A DNA stretch of 64,000 bases from LC029 sp036676475 (GCA_036676475.1 JAKFCU010000084.1:3973-67972), one strand, 5' to 3'; positions 51,873 through 61,895 are shown, counted from the first letter of the stretch. Translations and numbers: made by a program. Notes: a model not told the origin generated them from the letters alone.

Positions 51873-52577
51873 TCACGGTTTTAAAAGAAAGTATCTTCTC
51901 TCGGGTCGACCCACATGGCCATAGATCAGTTCCGCAAAGATTTTCTTTTGAGAAATTAAATATTCAAGGTATCGCCTGGCCGTAGATCTGCTGACTCCAA
52001 CCTCCCGACTTAATGTATCTGCGGTCATGCCTTGAGCCCCAATTTGCTCTACAGATTTTAGAACTTTTTCCAGGGTAAGCGGATCGATTCCTTTAGGTAC
52101 CTCTTCCTCCACAACCTTTTGATGCTCAGTTTGTTTCGTCCCCTTCCAAAGCTTTTCAATCATCTCAATAGATAATTCATCGTTGCGTTTAAAATGCTGG
52201 ACTTGATCCCGGTATTGTTCTAGACTCTTCTGAAATCGTTCTAAGGTTAATGGCTTGACAATATAATCGAAAACGCCGCCGCGCAGGGCTCTTCGAACCA
52301 CCTCCACCTCGGATGCCGCTGTAATCATAATGATATCTATTTCCTGAAAATTTTGTCGAATAAAATCCACAAGATCGGTCCCCTTCATATCAGGCAGATA
52401 AACATCCAATAGTACCAACTGCGGCTGAACCACCTCCAGCCATTCTTTGGCTTGTTCTCCCGTCGTTGCTGTGGCAATGACTTTAAACCCTTCGATTTTT
52501 TCTGTAAACCTTCGGTGAATTTCGGCAATTCTTTGATCATCCTCTACAATTAGAACTTCAATCCACTCAGACATCAT
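51873..52577 (-). CDS. CitB/DcuR-family response regulator
   Basis: 234 residues. Receiver with Asp58 in QLVLLDVYLPDMKG and Lys in YIVKPLTLERF; C-terminal helix-turn-helix (ADTLSREVGVSRSTARRYLEYLISQ) typical of CitB/DcuR regulators. Its start overlaps the kinase stop (TAATG). Predicted to activate tctCBA just downstream. Confidence 0.93.
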   Translation of the reverse strand: MMSEWIEVLIVEDDQRIAEIHRRFTEKIEGFKVIATATTGEQAKEWLEVVQPQLVLLDVYLPDMKGTDLVDFIRQNFQEIDIIMITAASEVEVVRRALRGGVFDYIVKPLTLERFQKSLEQYRDQVQHFKRNDELSIEMIEKLWKGTKQTEHQKVVEEEVPKGIDPLTLEKVLKSVEQIGAQGMTADTLSREVGVSRSTARRYLEYLISQKKIFAELIYGHVGRPERRYFLLKP

Positions 52578-54175
52578 TACACCTTCCTTTCCTTCGGGAT
52601 GGCCACAATGAAGAGGGCACCGCCCAAATCCCCTTCTTCTATCGCAATATCTCCACCCAGCTCATCCACTAGCTCTTTGATTTTGGCTAATCCATATCCT
52701 CTTTTTTCCCCAGCTTTGGTAGTGAAGCCTCTTTGGAACAGGAGTGGAAGGAGTTCATCGCTTACCCCCAAGCCTGAGTCCTCGACCTCTATAAGCAGGT
52801 CATCCCCAATATCGGTTACAAATAACCGAACCTTTTTGTTATGCGGGTCATTATTTTGAACGGCTTCAAAAGCATTGGTAATGAGGTTCCCAATGATATA
52901 AACCAGATTATTGCTTTCCATATGCTCTGGCAGTATTCTTAAACTGCTATCCCGGTCTAAAATAAACTCAACCTTCAATTCTTTGGCTCGATTGTAAAAG
53001 CCAAGCAGGATTCCCCCCAGTGTGGGATCTTTCAGCTTTTGCATAACGAATTGAACAAAGTCCTGATGAATCGCGGTTTCCTTATGAATCAGCTCCAAGG
53101 CTTCCTGGTAGGATTCTAATTGTATGAGGCCTGATAGGGTATATAATAGATTATTATACTCATGGGTTTGGGCACGCAAAGCTTCCGTATACCGCTTGAT
53201 CTGGGACAATTCTTCGCTCAACTGGTCCATCTCCGATTTAAGGCGAAAGCTGGAGACCACGCCTATAACACTATCTCCTGATAAGACCGGCAGCCGGTTA
53301 GCAATGATATCCTTTCCGCTCAAAACCATTTGCCGATCAAGCTGCTGCTCACCATTCTGGAGTACTTCAAGCATGGAAGTATTGGGGATAACATCCATCA
53401 CAGGCTGCCCGATCACCTCTTTCCCCTCTGAAAGGGATAGGATTTCATAGGCTGCTTGATTAACTAAAACAATCTCCCCTCGCTTATTGACAACCATAAT
53501 CCCTTCCCGCACAGATTGAATAACAGCATCCCGCTGCTGATACAAGGAGGAAATTTCCTCCGGCTCTAATCCAAACATGGTTTTCTTGATCGAGCCAGCA
53601 AGATAAATCGATCCCAAGATGCCAAGTGCGATTCCCGATACTGCAATCCAAAGAATGCGTAAGGCTTGGGTTCCAGCCATTTCCTTGATGTCCTCCATCA
53701 GAAAACCGACAGAAACGACCCCGACAATTTCTCCTTTTTCATCCCAAATTGGAACTTTTCCCCGTAAAGAGGGCCCTAATGAACCAACCGCTTTAGAGAC
53801 ATAGGACTGACCATAAACAAGAGCCATCGTATTATCTCCTCCCACCATTTCTTTCCCGATTCGTTCCGGTATGGGATGAGAATAACGGACACCTTGTTTA
53901 TTTCCTACAACAATATATTCCGCACCTATCTCTATTCTAACTTTTTCGACAATCGGCTGAATGACCACCCATGGTTTTTCGGAATTAAAAGCAGATCGGA
54001 TTTCCGGCATATTTGCCACCGTCGTCGCTACATGAAGGGCTCTCTTTCCAATTTGACCTTCCACCGTATCCGTTAAGATGAAATAAAAAAGGAAGCTGAT
54101 CTGCAAAACAATAACTAGTACAAGAAATACGATTAATAGAGTGATTCTCTGTTGTAATTTCAGTTTCTTAAACAT
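52577..54175 (-). CDS. CitA/DcuS-family sensor histidine kinase
   Basis: 532 residues from ATG at 54175 (GAGAAAGGG upstream); an upstream extension to 54286 runs through a terminator and is rejected. Order: TM1 (about 12-32), an extracytoplasmic single-Cache/PDC sensor with the carboxylate-type pattern YIVVGNKQGVRYSHPIPERIGK, TM2 (about 175-193), PAS (about 205-310), SpoOB-type helix with the phosphorylated His in QTHEYNNLLYTLSGLIQLESY, HATPase (NLITNAFEAVQNN; GLGVSDELLPLLFQRGFTTK). Predicted to sense an external di/tricarboxylate. Confidence 0.93.
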   Translation of the reverse strand: MFKKLKLQQRITLLIVFLVLVIVLQISFLFYFILTDTVEGQIGKRALHVATTVANMPEIRSAFNSEKPWVVIQPIVEKVRIEIGAEYIVVGNKQGVRYSHPIPERIGKEMVGGDNTMALVYGQSYVSKAVGSLGPSLRGKVPIWDEKGEIVGVVSVGFLMEDIKEMAGTQALRILWIAVSGIALGILGSIYLAGSIKKTMFGLEPEEISSLYQQRDAVIQSVREGIMVVNKRGEIVLVNQAAYEILSLSEGKEVIGQPVMDVIPNTSMLEVLQNGEQQLDRQMVLSGKDIIANRLPVLSGDSVIGVVSSFRLKSEMDQLSEELSQIKRYTEALRAQTHEYNNLLYTLSGLIQLESYQEALELIHKETAIHQDFVQFVMQKLKDPTLGGILLGFYNRAKELKVEFILDRDSSLRILPEHMESNNLVYIIGNLITNAFEAVQNNDPHNKKVRLFVTDIGDDLLIEVEDSGLGVSDELLPLLFQRGFTTKAGEKRGYGLAKIKELVDELGGDIAIEEGDLGGALFIVAIPKERKV

Positions 54176-54266
54176 CAGAATCCCTTTCTCTAATTTTAAT
54201 GAAATTAAAAATAACAATAATACTACTATAACTTGACATGAAAGGAAATAACCTTCAGAAAAAGAA

Positions 54267-54297
54267 AAACCCGGTGAATTTTCCACCGGGGTCTTTT
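54267..54297. terminator. Bidirectional terminator upstream of the CitA-like kinase
   Basis: ACCCGGTG-N-CACCGGGGT with A/T runs on both sides, of the same sequence family as those at 60380 and at the MITE site. Confidence 0.8.
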
Positions 54298-54346
54298 AGT
54301 TAAGTTCATCGGGATTATGTACTCCAAACAAGAGGAAGCCTTTCCA

Positions 54347-55036
54347 TCACCCTATTTTTTTCTTCATTTCCTTTGATGGTTGATTTTTTTCCTGCTTTGA
54401 TTTCAACCACCAGCCGATTCCAACGATAAACAGAGTAATGACGATTTGTAAAACCATCCCCATACCCTCCGGAATAAATTTTTGAATGATTGGGTCATGA
54501 ATGAACATCGAGGCAGCCGTGTAGCCGATGATGATTGCTCCAACATAGACAAGGATGGGATACTTATTCATAAAGTTCGAAATGATTTGGCTACCCCAAA
54601 CTACAATGGGAATACTTATAGCTAGACCAACCACAATAAGCCAAAAGTTACCATGTGAAGCCCCTGCGATCGCTAACACGTTATCCAGACCCATGATAAT
54701 ATCGGCAACCACGATGGTTTTGACGGCTTGGTAAAGATTAGATGCACTTTGGATTTGTTCTGCATCGTTATCATCAATCATTAATTTCGCCGCTACATAT
54801 CCAAGAAGCAATCCTCCTACAGCCATTAAAAGTGGGATTTTCAGGAGGAAAACGGCAATAAAAGTTAACCCCACCCTAATGATGACTGCTCCAAACGTTC
54901 CCCATAATACGGCCTTTTTCCGCTGCTCAGGCGGCAAATTTCTTGATGCCATCCCAATGACAATGGCATTGTCGCCCGCAAGCACTAAATCAATCCCGAT
55001 AATGGTTAAAAGTGGTATAAACCAGCTCGTATCCAT
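54347..55036 (-). CDS. TerC-family membrane protein (YjbE/YkoY type)
   Basis: 229 residues from ATG at 55036 (GGGAG 8 nt upstream). Seven helices with the family acidic motifs IIGIDLVLAGDNAIVIGMA and VADIIMGLDNVLAIAGAS. TerC proteins load metal (often Mn) onto exported enzymes or export it. No yybP-ykoY manganese riboswitch was recognised in the leader. Confidence 0.9.
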   Translation of the reverse strand: MDTSWFIPLLTIIGIDLVLAGDNAIVIGMASRNLPPEQRKKAVLWGTFGAVIIRVGLTFIAVFLLKIPLLMAVGGLLLGYVAAKLMIDDNDAEQIQSASNLYQAVKTIVVADIIMGLDNVLAIAGASHGNFWLIVVGLAISIPIVVWGSQIISNFMNKYPILVYVGAIIIGYTAASMFIHDPIIQKFIPEGMGMVLQIVITLFIVGIGWWLKSKQEKNQPSKEMKKKIG

Positions 55037-55448
55037 TACTTTCACTCCCTTTCATAGTAACCCTGAACCTGTTTACCTTTTTCATTGCTATTATAAGGTA
55101 TTTTTCAAAATAAAAAACACATTTTTCTTATACCGGAAAACAGAAATCCTTCATCATTGCTTAGTTTTATCCGCCAGAAATATTTTGGTAATGTTATTTT
55201 AACCATTTTACTTGAAACATGCACCCATTGAATAAAAGACCGTTTAGACAGCTACACTGCAACCTTCTACGATTCAGATACAAGTTGTAGATAATGCAAT
55301 GAGAAAATCTAGAATCATAAAAAAGAGCTGAACAGATATATTGTTCAGCTCTTTTTTAGCCTTGCTAACTCATCCCTGTCATCCGCCTGTGGCGGTTGTT
55401 CCATCCACCCATTTTTTATCACGAGGATCCCTCTTCATTGCAAACTCT
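55037..55448. other. Gene-free stretch of 412 bp
   Basis: Holds a strong bidirectional terminator (55316-55356, AAAAAAGAGCTGAACA...TGTTCAGCTCTTTTTT). No gene or riboswitch was recognised in the rest. Confidence 0.6.
55316..55356. terminator. Bidirectional terminator between the globin and TerC genes
   Basis: Perfect stem GAGCTGAACA/TGTTCAGCTC with A6 and T6 flanks. Confidence 0.9.
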
Positions 55449-55817
55449 TTATTTGTATAAGATATCGTCCTTTAACGTTCCTACTTTACCTAAGGCGATT
55501 TGAATATCGGATTCCTCTACCCCAAAATGGGCAAGGGCGTCATGCAGATGCTTGACGATGGCCTCAAAATGTACAGGCTGAATATTCATCCCCTCATGTA
55601 CCTTCTCCATCGAATCGCCTGAATATTGATTAGGTCCACCTAAGGCGAAGCTGATAAATTTCGTTTGATGATCGCGCTGCATTTCCATATCTGTATTGGT
55701 AAAAAAATGATTGACAGTATCATCTGCCAATACAAGATCATAAAAATAGTCTACAACCTTTCCAATCGCTTCTGCTCCACCGATAGTATCATATAAGGTC
55801 TCTGCTGTTTGTGCCAT
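55449..55817 (-). CDS. Group I truncated haemoglobin
   Basis: 122 residues from ATG at 55817 (GGGAGG 10 nt upstream). 2-on-2 globin features: ETLYDTIGGAEAIGKVVDYFYDLVLAD, FALGGPNQYSG and the proximal-histidine helix VHFEAIVKHLHDALAHFGV. It binds O2/NO and may protect against nitrosative stress. Monocistronic. Confidence 0.93.
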   Translation of the reverse strand: MAQTAETLYDTIGGAEAIGKVVDYFYDLVLADDTVNHFFTNTDMEMQRDHQTKFISFALGGPNQYSGDSMEKVHEGMNIQPVHFEAIVKHLHDALAHFGVEESDIQIALGKVGTLKDDILYK

Positions 55818-55954
55818 TTTTTCAAAACCTCCCAAGAGATATAGTTAACCAAAGTTCATTATCTGTATTTATTTGATTAATTATTCTCCTAGGTCCTGCA
55901 CCGCAAACGTTTTGAACGAAGGGTAGTTTGGTTGTAAATACAGTAGGCCACTCT

Positions 55955-57136
55955 CTAATTCAAGAATTCGTAAACACCTGCAGCACCCATTCCGCCGCCG
56001 ACACACATGGATACCACTCCATAGCGGCTTCCTCTCCTCTTCGCCTCATGCAGGAGAGATACCGTCAATTTGGCACCAGTGCATCCCAACGGATGGCCGA
56101 GGGCAATGGCACCTCCATTCACGTTCACTTTTTCTTCATCCAGCTCCAAGTGATCCACTACATACTTGCACTGGGAAGCGAAAGCTTCATTGATCTCAAA
56201 CAGGTCTACCTGTTCTTTCGTGATGCCCGCCATTTTCAACGCTTTGGGAATTGCTACAATCGGTCCAATCCCCATGACTTCCGGATCTACTCCTGCGACG
56301 GCAAAGGAACGGAAGATAGCCATTGGTTTCAAGCCAAGCAAATCGGCTTTTACCCTGGACATCACAACTACCGATGCAGCCCCATCGCTGGTTTGTGAGG
56401 CATTCCCTGCCGTTACACTGCCTTGAATATGGAAAGCTGGTTTTAATTTGGATAATCCTTCCACCGACGTTCCAAATCGAACGCCTTCATCCGTGTCAAA
56501 AATGAATTTCTCTTCCACCACTTTTCCTGCTTCATCCACAAATTTGTTAATCACCTCAACCGGTACGATTTCTGCCTTGAACTTTCCATCTGCAATGGCT
56601 TTTCCGGCCCGTTCATGGCTGCGCACCGCAAATTGATCCTGGGCTTTTCGAGTAATCCCATATCGACGAGCCACTTGTTCTGCCGTATGTCCCATACTGC
56701 AATAAATCTCAGGTGCATGTTCCACCAAGTAAGGATTAGGAAGCGGCCTATAGCCGGACATAGGTACATGGCTCATGCTTTCCACCCCTCCAGCGACCAC
56801 AACATCGGCAAAGCCGGCCATAATTCGTTCTGCCGCAATGGCAATCGCTTGTAATCCGGAGGAGCAAAACCGGTTGATCACGTACCCAGGTACGGACTGA
56901 GGCAAGCCGGCACGAAGTAAAACGATCCTTCCCAAATTTAGACCCTGCTCTCCTTCCGGCATGGCACAGCCGATGATGACATCCTCCACGTCTTCTGGAT
57001 TTAATCCAGTTGCCCGCTTCACGCTTTCTCTTACGACCAATCCGCCTAAATCTTCCGGACGGACCAAACGGAGTGACCCTTTGCCTGATTTACCAACCGC
57101 CGTTCTCACGCCCGATACGATGACTGCCTCTCTCAT
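55955..57136 (-). CDS. fadA: Acetyl-CoA acyltransferase (3-ketoacyl-CoA thiolase)
   Basis: 393 residues from ATG at 57136 (AGGAGGAT upstream). Catalytic Cys in VINRFCSSGLQAIA, His in EAFASQ...GGAIALGHPLGCTGAKL, second Cys in MCVGGGMGAAG. Cleaves 3-ketoacyl-CoA in beta-oxidation. It follows fadN on the same strand as in B. subtilis fadNA, after a 168-bp gap. Confidence 0.95.
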   Translation of the reverse strand: MREAVIVSGVRTAVGKSGKGSLRLVRPEDLGGLVVRESVKRATGLNPEDVEDVIIGCAMPEGEQGLNLGRIVLLRAGLPQSVPGYVINRFCSSGLQAIAIAAERIMAGFADVVVAGGVESMSHVPMSGYRPLPNPYLVEHAPEIYCSMGHTAEQVARRYGITRKAQDQFAVRSHERAGKAIADGKFKAEIVPVEVINKFVDEAGKVVEEKFIFDTDEGVRFGTSVEGLSKLKPAFHIQGSVTAGNASQTSDGAASVVVMSRVKADLLGLKPMAIFRSFAVAGVDPEVMGIGPIVAIPKALKMAGITKEQVDLFEINEAFASQCKYVVDHLELDEEKVNVNGGAIALGHPLGCTGAKLTVSLLHEAKRRGSRYGVVSMCVGGGMGAAGVYEFLN

Positions 57137-57304
57137 AGCACGATCCTCCTTCAACTATTGGCATTCCTACTACGTCGTTTCACTTCTTTGCTGGAATGCA
57201 TTTGTTGTGCCCGCGATGCTCTTTCTTGCGGGCCTTCATCTGAATACTGGTGTCCTACATCGAATTAACCCTCTTTCACCGTCAATTGTTGTACCCATCA
57301 GAGC

Positions 57305-59704
57305 CTAATTCCTTAATGGTTTCCCCTTAAGCAACATATGCTGTATTCTTTGCTGGCTCTTCGGCTCGCCGCACAGGCTTAAAAACGCTTCTCGTTCCAA
57401 ATCCAACAGATATTGTTCCGTTACATAGGAATTCGCCGCAATATCTCCTCCACACAGAACGTTGGCTAACTTTTTCGCCATTTTTTCATCGTGATCACTA
57501 ATATAACCATTACACTTCATTTGATAGATTCCCAGTTTTAAAACAGCCAGTCCGGGTGCCCCAACCGCACGAATCTTTTTCGGACACTTAGGTTTGTAAC
57601 CCACTGCATCAAGAGCAAGAATGGACTGCTTGGCATCATATAGCAGGTATTCCTTTTTGATTGTAATGCTGTCGGAGTTAGTCAAAAGTCCTAAGGATTG
57701 CGCTTCTTTTCCGCTGGTGGATACTTTCGCCATGGCAATCGTTTCAAATGTCCGATTAACATACGGCTGTAAATCGACTTTACCGTCTATATCAACCGAC
57801 TCCATATTTTGCAGCAACAATTCTTTGTTTCCCCCACCACCTGGAATCAATCCCACGCCTACTTCTACCAATCCCATATAGGTTTCAGCGGCTGCTTGAA
57901 TCTTGGCCGTGGGCAAGCATACTTCCGTTCCGCCGCCAAGTGTCATACCGAAAGGAGCGGATATGACGGGTCTCTCGGAATATTTCAGGGCCATCGTCAT
58001 GTCCTGGAATGCCTTGACGATTTGTTCGATTTCAAACCAGTTCTCATCCTGCGCTTCCATGAGAAGTATCATAAGATTTGCCCCCACGCAGAAATTCTTG
58101 CCGTGGTTTCCGATTACGAGACCGCGATAGTTTTTGGACACTTCTTCCAGTGACCGATTAACCATCTGAATGATGTCGCCTCCAATGGCATTATTGGGCG
58201 AATGGAATTCCAGGCAGGCTACCTCATTGCCAATGTCAACAAGGGAAGCTCCGCTATTTTTGATAATGGTTTTGTTTTGTTCTTTTAGCGCAGATAAGCT
58301 GATGGATTGCTCCGGTTCCCGAACGACTGCCTGATCCCCCTTAATGGTAAAATAAAGAGTTTGATGCTGATGTTTAGCATAAAAAGAGGGGGTACCTGCT
58401 CTCAACATGTCCTCCACCCAAGCCGGGATCTGTTCCCCTTCTTCTTTCATACGGGATACGGAATGTTCCACTCCCATCGCGTCCCACAATTCAAAGGGTC
58501 CCATTTCCCAATTGAAGCCCCACTTCATGGCCTGGTCAACGGCAGTGATATCATCAGCAATTTCCGGGATTTTGCGGGCCGAATAAAGCAGGACCTTTTT
58601 TGTAATGCTCCAGGTGAATTCGCCTGCCCGACCCTTCGAATACAGCAGGGTCTGCAGCTTTTCCTTGGATGATGGGGCGGCCTTTGCCGCTTCCAAAGAG
58701 GTAAACTTAGCCTTTGTTTTTGGACGGTATTGTAATGTCTGATAATCCCATGCTAAAATATCAGAGCCTTGCTCGGTTTTCACTTTTTTATAGAATCCTC
58801 CACCTGTTTTATCCCCAAGCTGGCCATTTTGCACCATAGTCTGGAGAAAAGCAGGAATCTGAAAGATGGTTTTCTCGGATGTGTCAGATACATCGTTGTA
58901 TACATTTCTGGCTACACTAGCAAATGTATCCAATCCAACAAGGTCCAGTGTGCGAAAGGTGGCACTCTTCGGGCGTCCCAGTATAGGGCCGGTCAACTCA
59001 TCTACTTCTTCTATGGTAAATTCCCGCTGAATCATCTCTCCCAACGTGACCATCAGACCATATGTCCCAATTCGATTGGCAATAAAATTAGGAGTATCCT
59101 TCGCCTGCACCACGCCTTTACCAAGCACTCTTTCACTGAACTGACGCATAAAGGCAACGATTTCGGGGTTGGTATCCGGATGAGGGATGATCTCCATCAG
59201 CTTCATGTACCGGGGAGGATTGAAGAAATGAGTACCCATGAAGTGTTTCCTGAATGTTTCCGAACAACCATCCACCATCGCTTGGATCGAAACGCCAGAG
59301 GTATTCGAGCTGACGATGATTCCAGGCTTCCAGAAGCGTTCCAGCTTACGATATAAATTTTGTTTTGCTTCCAAGTTCTCTACGATAACTTCGATAATCC
59401 AATCTGCTTCTGATACTTGGTGAAGATGATCTTCGATATTACCGACGCTAATTAAATCAAGATCTTCTATGCTGTACAACGGGCTAGGCTTCATCTTCAA
59501 CATTTTTTCCTTTGCCCTAGCAGCCAATTGGTTACGGAACGCTGGATGATCTTCAGTGAGTCCCATTTTCTGATCTGCCTCAGTCAATGAAGGCGGTACG
59601 ATATCCAACAACAGCGTCGAAATTCCCACATTGGCCAAATGAGCCGCAATACCGGACCCCATGACCCCCGAGCCCATAACAGCCGCTTTTCGAATCCTTG
59701 GCAT
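57305..59704 (-). CDS. fadN: 3-hydroxyacyl-CoA dehydrogenase / enoyl-CoA hydratase fusion
   Basis: 799 residues from ATG at 59704 (CGGAGG upstream). The N-terminal NAD-binding site is AAVMGSGVMGSGIAAHLANVG; the dehydrogenase centre includes GTHFFNPPRYMKLMEIIP. The C-terminal crotonase domain contains LGGGTEVCLPTA and MGLVEVGVGLIPGGGGNKELL. The length and domain order match B. subtilis FadN. It performs hydration and oxidation in fatty-acid beta-oxidation. No acyl-CoA dehydrogenase (fadE) is between or downstream within the window. Confidence 0.95.
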   Translation of the reverse strand: MPRIRKAAVMGSGVMGSGIAAHLANVGISTLLLDIVPPSLTEADQKMGLTEDHPAFRNQLAARAKEKMLKMKPSPLYSIEDLDLISVGNIEDHLHQVSEADWIIEVIVENLEAKQNLYRKLERFWKPGIIVSSNTSGVSIQAMVDGCSETFRKHFMGTHFFNPPRYMKLMEIIPHPDTNPEIVAFMRQFSERVLGKGVVQAKDTPNFIANRIGTYGLMVTLGEMIQREFTIEEVDELTGPILGRPKSATFRTLDLVGLDTFASVARNVYNDVSDTSEKTIFQIPAFLQTMVQNGQLGDKTGGGFYKKVKTEQGSDILAWDYQTLQYRPKTKAKFTSLEAAKAAPSSKEKLQTLLYSKGRAGEFTWSITKKVLLYSARKIPEIADDITAVDQAMKWGFNWEMGPFELWDAMGVEHSVSRMKEEGEQIPAWVEDMLRAGTPSFYAKHQHQTLYFTIKGDQAVVREPEQSISLSALKEQNKTIIKNSGASLVDIGNEVACLEFHSPNNAIGGDIIQMVNRSLEEVSKNYRGLVIGNHGKNFCVGANLMILLMEAQDENWFEIEQIVKAFQDMTMALKYSERPVISAPFGMTLGGGTEVCLPTAKIQAAAETYMGLVEVGVGLIPGGGGNKELLLQNMESVDIDGKVDLQPYVNRTFETIAMAKVSTSGKEAQSLGLLTNSDSITIKKEYLLYDAKQSILALDAVGYKPKCPKKIRAVGAPGLAVLKLGIYQMKCNGYISDHDEKMAKKLANVLCGGDIAANSYVTEQYLLDLEREAFLSLCGEPKSQQRIQHMLLKGKPLRN

Positions 59705-59959
59705 GATGACCCTCCGTTTCAATGAGTCTATTATGAGTAAAGATTAATTTGAATTTGGTATGAGACTACATATGAGAATATGCTTCCGATTCAAGAGGTA
59801 TGACTCGCCATTCAAGTACTTCGAAAGTAGAACTTTTGTACTTCATTGAAATTTTAGGCTACTAAACGTATAATGTTGATATATACTATTTGCAATTTAT
59901 ATGCCATACCAGTATGACATTGCTTGAAATCATATATAAACGAAAAAGAGGTGATACGC

Positions 59960-60373
59960 TTGAATTTCAGTACAAAATTTAAGTTCAAATTTGAATTACT
60001 TCCCATTTTATTGCAATGGTTCTTAAATCTCTCTTTGATTTTGCTCTCATTCGTTCTGTTGATCTTTTTATCAAGAGAAGTCTATCATCTTTTTTTCGGT
60101 CTTTTTTGGAAAGAATTGGACCTACACACTTTACTAGAAAGCATTTTGGTTTTCTTCCTTTACTTTGAATTTATAGCCATGATCGTGAAATATTTCAAGG
60201 AAAATTACCATTTCCCCCTTCGCTATTTCTTGTATATCGGGATTACAGCGATGATAAGACTCATTATCGTCGATCATGAGAACCCTACTGCGACACTGCT
60301 CTACTCCTTTGTTATTTTGACATTAATTATTGGCTACTATATTGTCAACAAGACACCAAGATCTAGACCCTAA
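59960..60373 (+). CDS. psiE: PsiE-like membrane protein
   Basis: 137 residues from TTG at 59960, chosen because GAGGTG lies 6 nt upstream and because the length then matches E. coli PsiE (136). Four hydrophobic helices, with the family pattern ESILVFFLYFEFIAMIVKYF, FPLRYFLYIGITAMIRLIIVDH. Phosphate-starvation-inducible family of unknown function. Confidence 0.85.
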   Translation: MNFSTKFKFKFELLPILLQWFLNLSLILLSFVLLIFLSREVYHLFFGLFWKELDLHTLLESILVFFLYFEFIAMIVKYFKENYHFPLRYFLYIGITAMIRLIIVDHENPTATLLYSFVILTLIIGYYIVNKTPRSRP

Positions 60374-60379
60374 AGCAGG

Positions 60380-60413
60380 AAGAACCCGGTGAAGCTCACC
60401 GGGTTCTTTATTT
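60380..60413 (+). terminator. Terminator of psiE
   Basis: GAACCCGGTGA-AGC-TCACCGGGTTC followed by TTTATTT. Confidence 0.92.
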
Positions 60414-60587
60414 GCGCTCATCTAAGAAATTGTAATGTCCAACATTAGATATAAAATTGGAATCAAAGTTTTCTAGTTGAACATTCCTAAACATTCTGAC
60501 CATATTGACACTTTGGCCTTTCCTACCCTAAACTTGGTGAATGTAATAATCATCCGTGGAAGAATTTAACATGAGGGGATTTGATGT

Positions 60588-61802
60588 ATGAACAATCTGA
60601 AATTGGAACCTTCTCGTTCATTTCGGATAAAGTTGGCCGTCATTCTTGGCTCACTGGCTACAATAGGGCCGTTATCAATTGACATGTACTTACCGGCTTT
60701 TCCTATGATCGCTGAGGAACTCCATACGAATGCATCCCAAGTTCAACTGAGTCTCACCTTTTTCATGATAGGTTTGGCCATCGGTCAATTATTTGCCGGT
60801 CCTTTCAGTGATATGCACGGGCGCCGAATGCCACTGCTTATCGGACTCATCTTTTATTCCGCAGCCTCCCTACTATGTGCATTAAGCCCATCCATTTGGA
60901 CTTTGATACTTCTCCGTTTTGTCCAAGGGATAGCGGGATCAGCTGGTATCGTGATTTCCCGGGCTATCGTACGGGATCTTTATTCTGGATCTGAGTTGAC
61001 AAAATTCTTTTCCCTTTTGATGCTGGTGAATGGGCTTGGTCCCATTCTTGCTCCCATAATCGGCGGCCAACTGTTGAGGTTCACCTCCTGGCAGGGGGTT
61101 TTTATTGTTCTAAGTATAGTCGGGATTGCCTTGCTTTTTTTCGCATTTTTCGGACTGACTGAATCCCTCCCTTTAGAAAAACGGGCAAAGAGTGGCTTAA
61201 AAAACACCCTTATTACCTTTCGAAATCTCATTTCAGATCGGACCTTTATGGGGTATGCCAGTTCACAAGGATTGGTTTTTGCGGCTATGTTTGCCTATAT
61301 TTCCGGCTCATCCTTTGTCTTTCAAAATATCTTCGGGGTTACTCCACAGATGTACAGCTTAATTTTTGCCATCAACGGACTTGGGATCATCATCGCCACT
61401 CAAATTACCGGCAGGCTGGCTGGCAGGATTGGGGAGACCACACTTTTATTCTTTGGTCTACGATTGTCCGCCTTTGGAGGGATCATGTTACTCATCATGA
61501 TTCTTGTTGGAGCAGATCTTATTGCCGTCCTTGTACCTTTATTTCTTGTCGTCTCGAGTGTCGGTATCGTCAACACAACCGGATTCTCCTTGGCCATGCA
61601 AAGTCAAGGAAAAGCCGCAGGAAGTGCAGCCGCTTTGCAAGGAGTATTATCTATATCGATTGGTGGGATGGTTGCTCCATTGGTTGGCTTAGCTGGAAGC
61701 GATACGGCGATACCCATGGGAATCGTCATCGCTTGTGCAAGCCTCGGATCCATTCTATCCTATACTATCCTTGTTCGTCATAAAGCAAAAGAAGCAGCTT
61801 AA
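60588..61802 (+). CDS. Bcr/CflA-family multidrug efflux MFS transporter
   Basis: 404 residues, about 12 membrane helices. Family features: GPLSIDMYLPAFPMIAEELHT (helix 1), GQLFAGPFSDMHGRRMPLLIG (motif A), FVQGIAGSAGIVISRAIVRDLYSG (motif C-like). Exports bicyclomycin, chloramphenicol-type drugs or metabolites by proton antiport; the actual substrate is unknown. GAGGGGA precedes the ATG. Confidence 0.92.
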   Translation: MNNLKLEPSRSFRIKLAVILGSLATIGPLSIDMYLPAFPMIAEELHTNASQVQLSLTFFMIGLAIGQLFAGPFSDMHGRRMPLLIGLIFYSAASLLCALSPSIWTLILLRFVQGIAGSAGIVISRAIVRDLYSGSELTKFFSLLMLVNGLGPILAPIIGGQLLRFTSWQGVFIVLSIVGIALLFFAFFGLTESLPLEKRAKSGLKNTLITFRNLISDRTFMGYASSQGLVFAAMFAYISGSSFVFQNIFGVTPQMYSLIFAINGLGIIIATQITGRLAGRIGETTLLFFGLRLSAFGGIMLLIMILVGADLIAVLVPLFLVVSSVGIVNTTGFSLAMQSQGKAAGSAAALQGVLSISIGGMVAPLVGLAGSDTAIPMGIVIACASLGSILSYTILVRHKAKEAA

Positions 61803-61834
61803 TTCGCTCCCCCTTGCTACACCAACGGAAGGGG

Positions 61835-61895
61835 ATACGTATTATACTCTCTGATAAGAAAGCTACTGGTGCAGCCTTATGCGTATAATACTTTC
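61835..61895. repeat. Dispersed palindromic intergenic repeat, copy B
   Basis: Outer arms GTATTATAC (61839-61847) and GTATAATAC (61883-61891) enclose ATAAGAAAGCT...AGCCTTAT, giving a foldable element of about 60 bp. Its core recurs reversed at 8216-8254. Confidence 0.65.

Noticed and set aside
54176..54286. N-terminal extension of the CitA-like kinase
   Set aside because: It would translate through a strong terminator hairpin. ATG at 54175 has its own ribosome binding site and a normal first membrane helix.
55037..55448. Manganese (yybP-ykoY) riboswitch before the TerC gene
   Set aside because: The conserved GGGGAGUAG-type segments are absent; only a bidirectional terminator is visible.
59705..59959. 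FadR operator upstream of fadN
   Set aside because: No TGAATGA-type palindrome of the Bacillus FadR class could be found.
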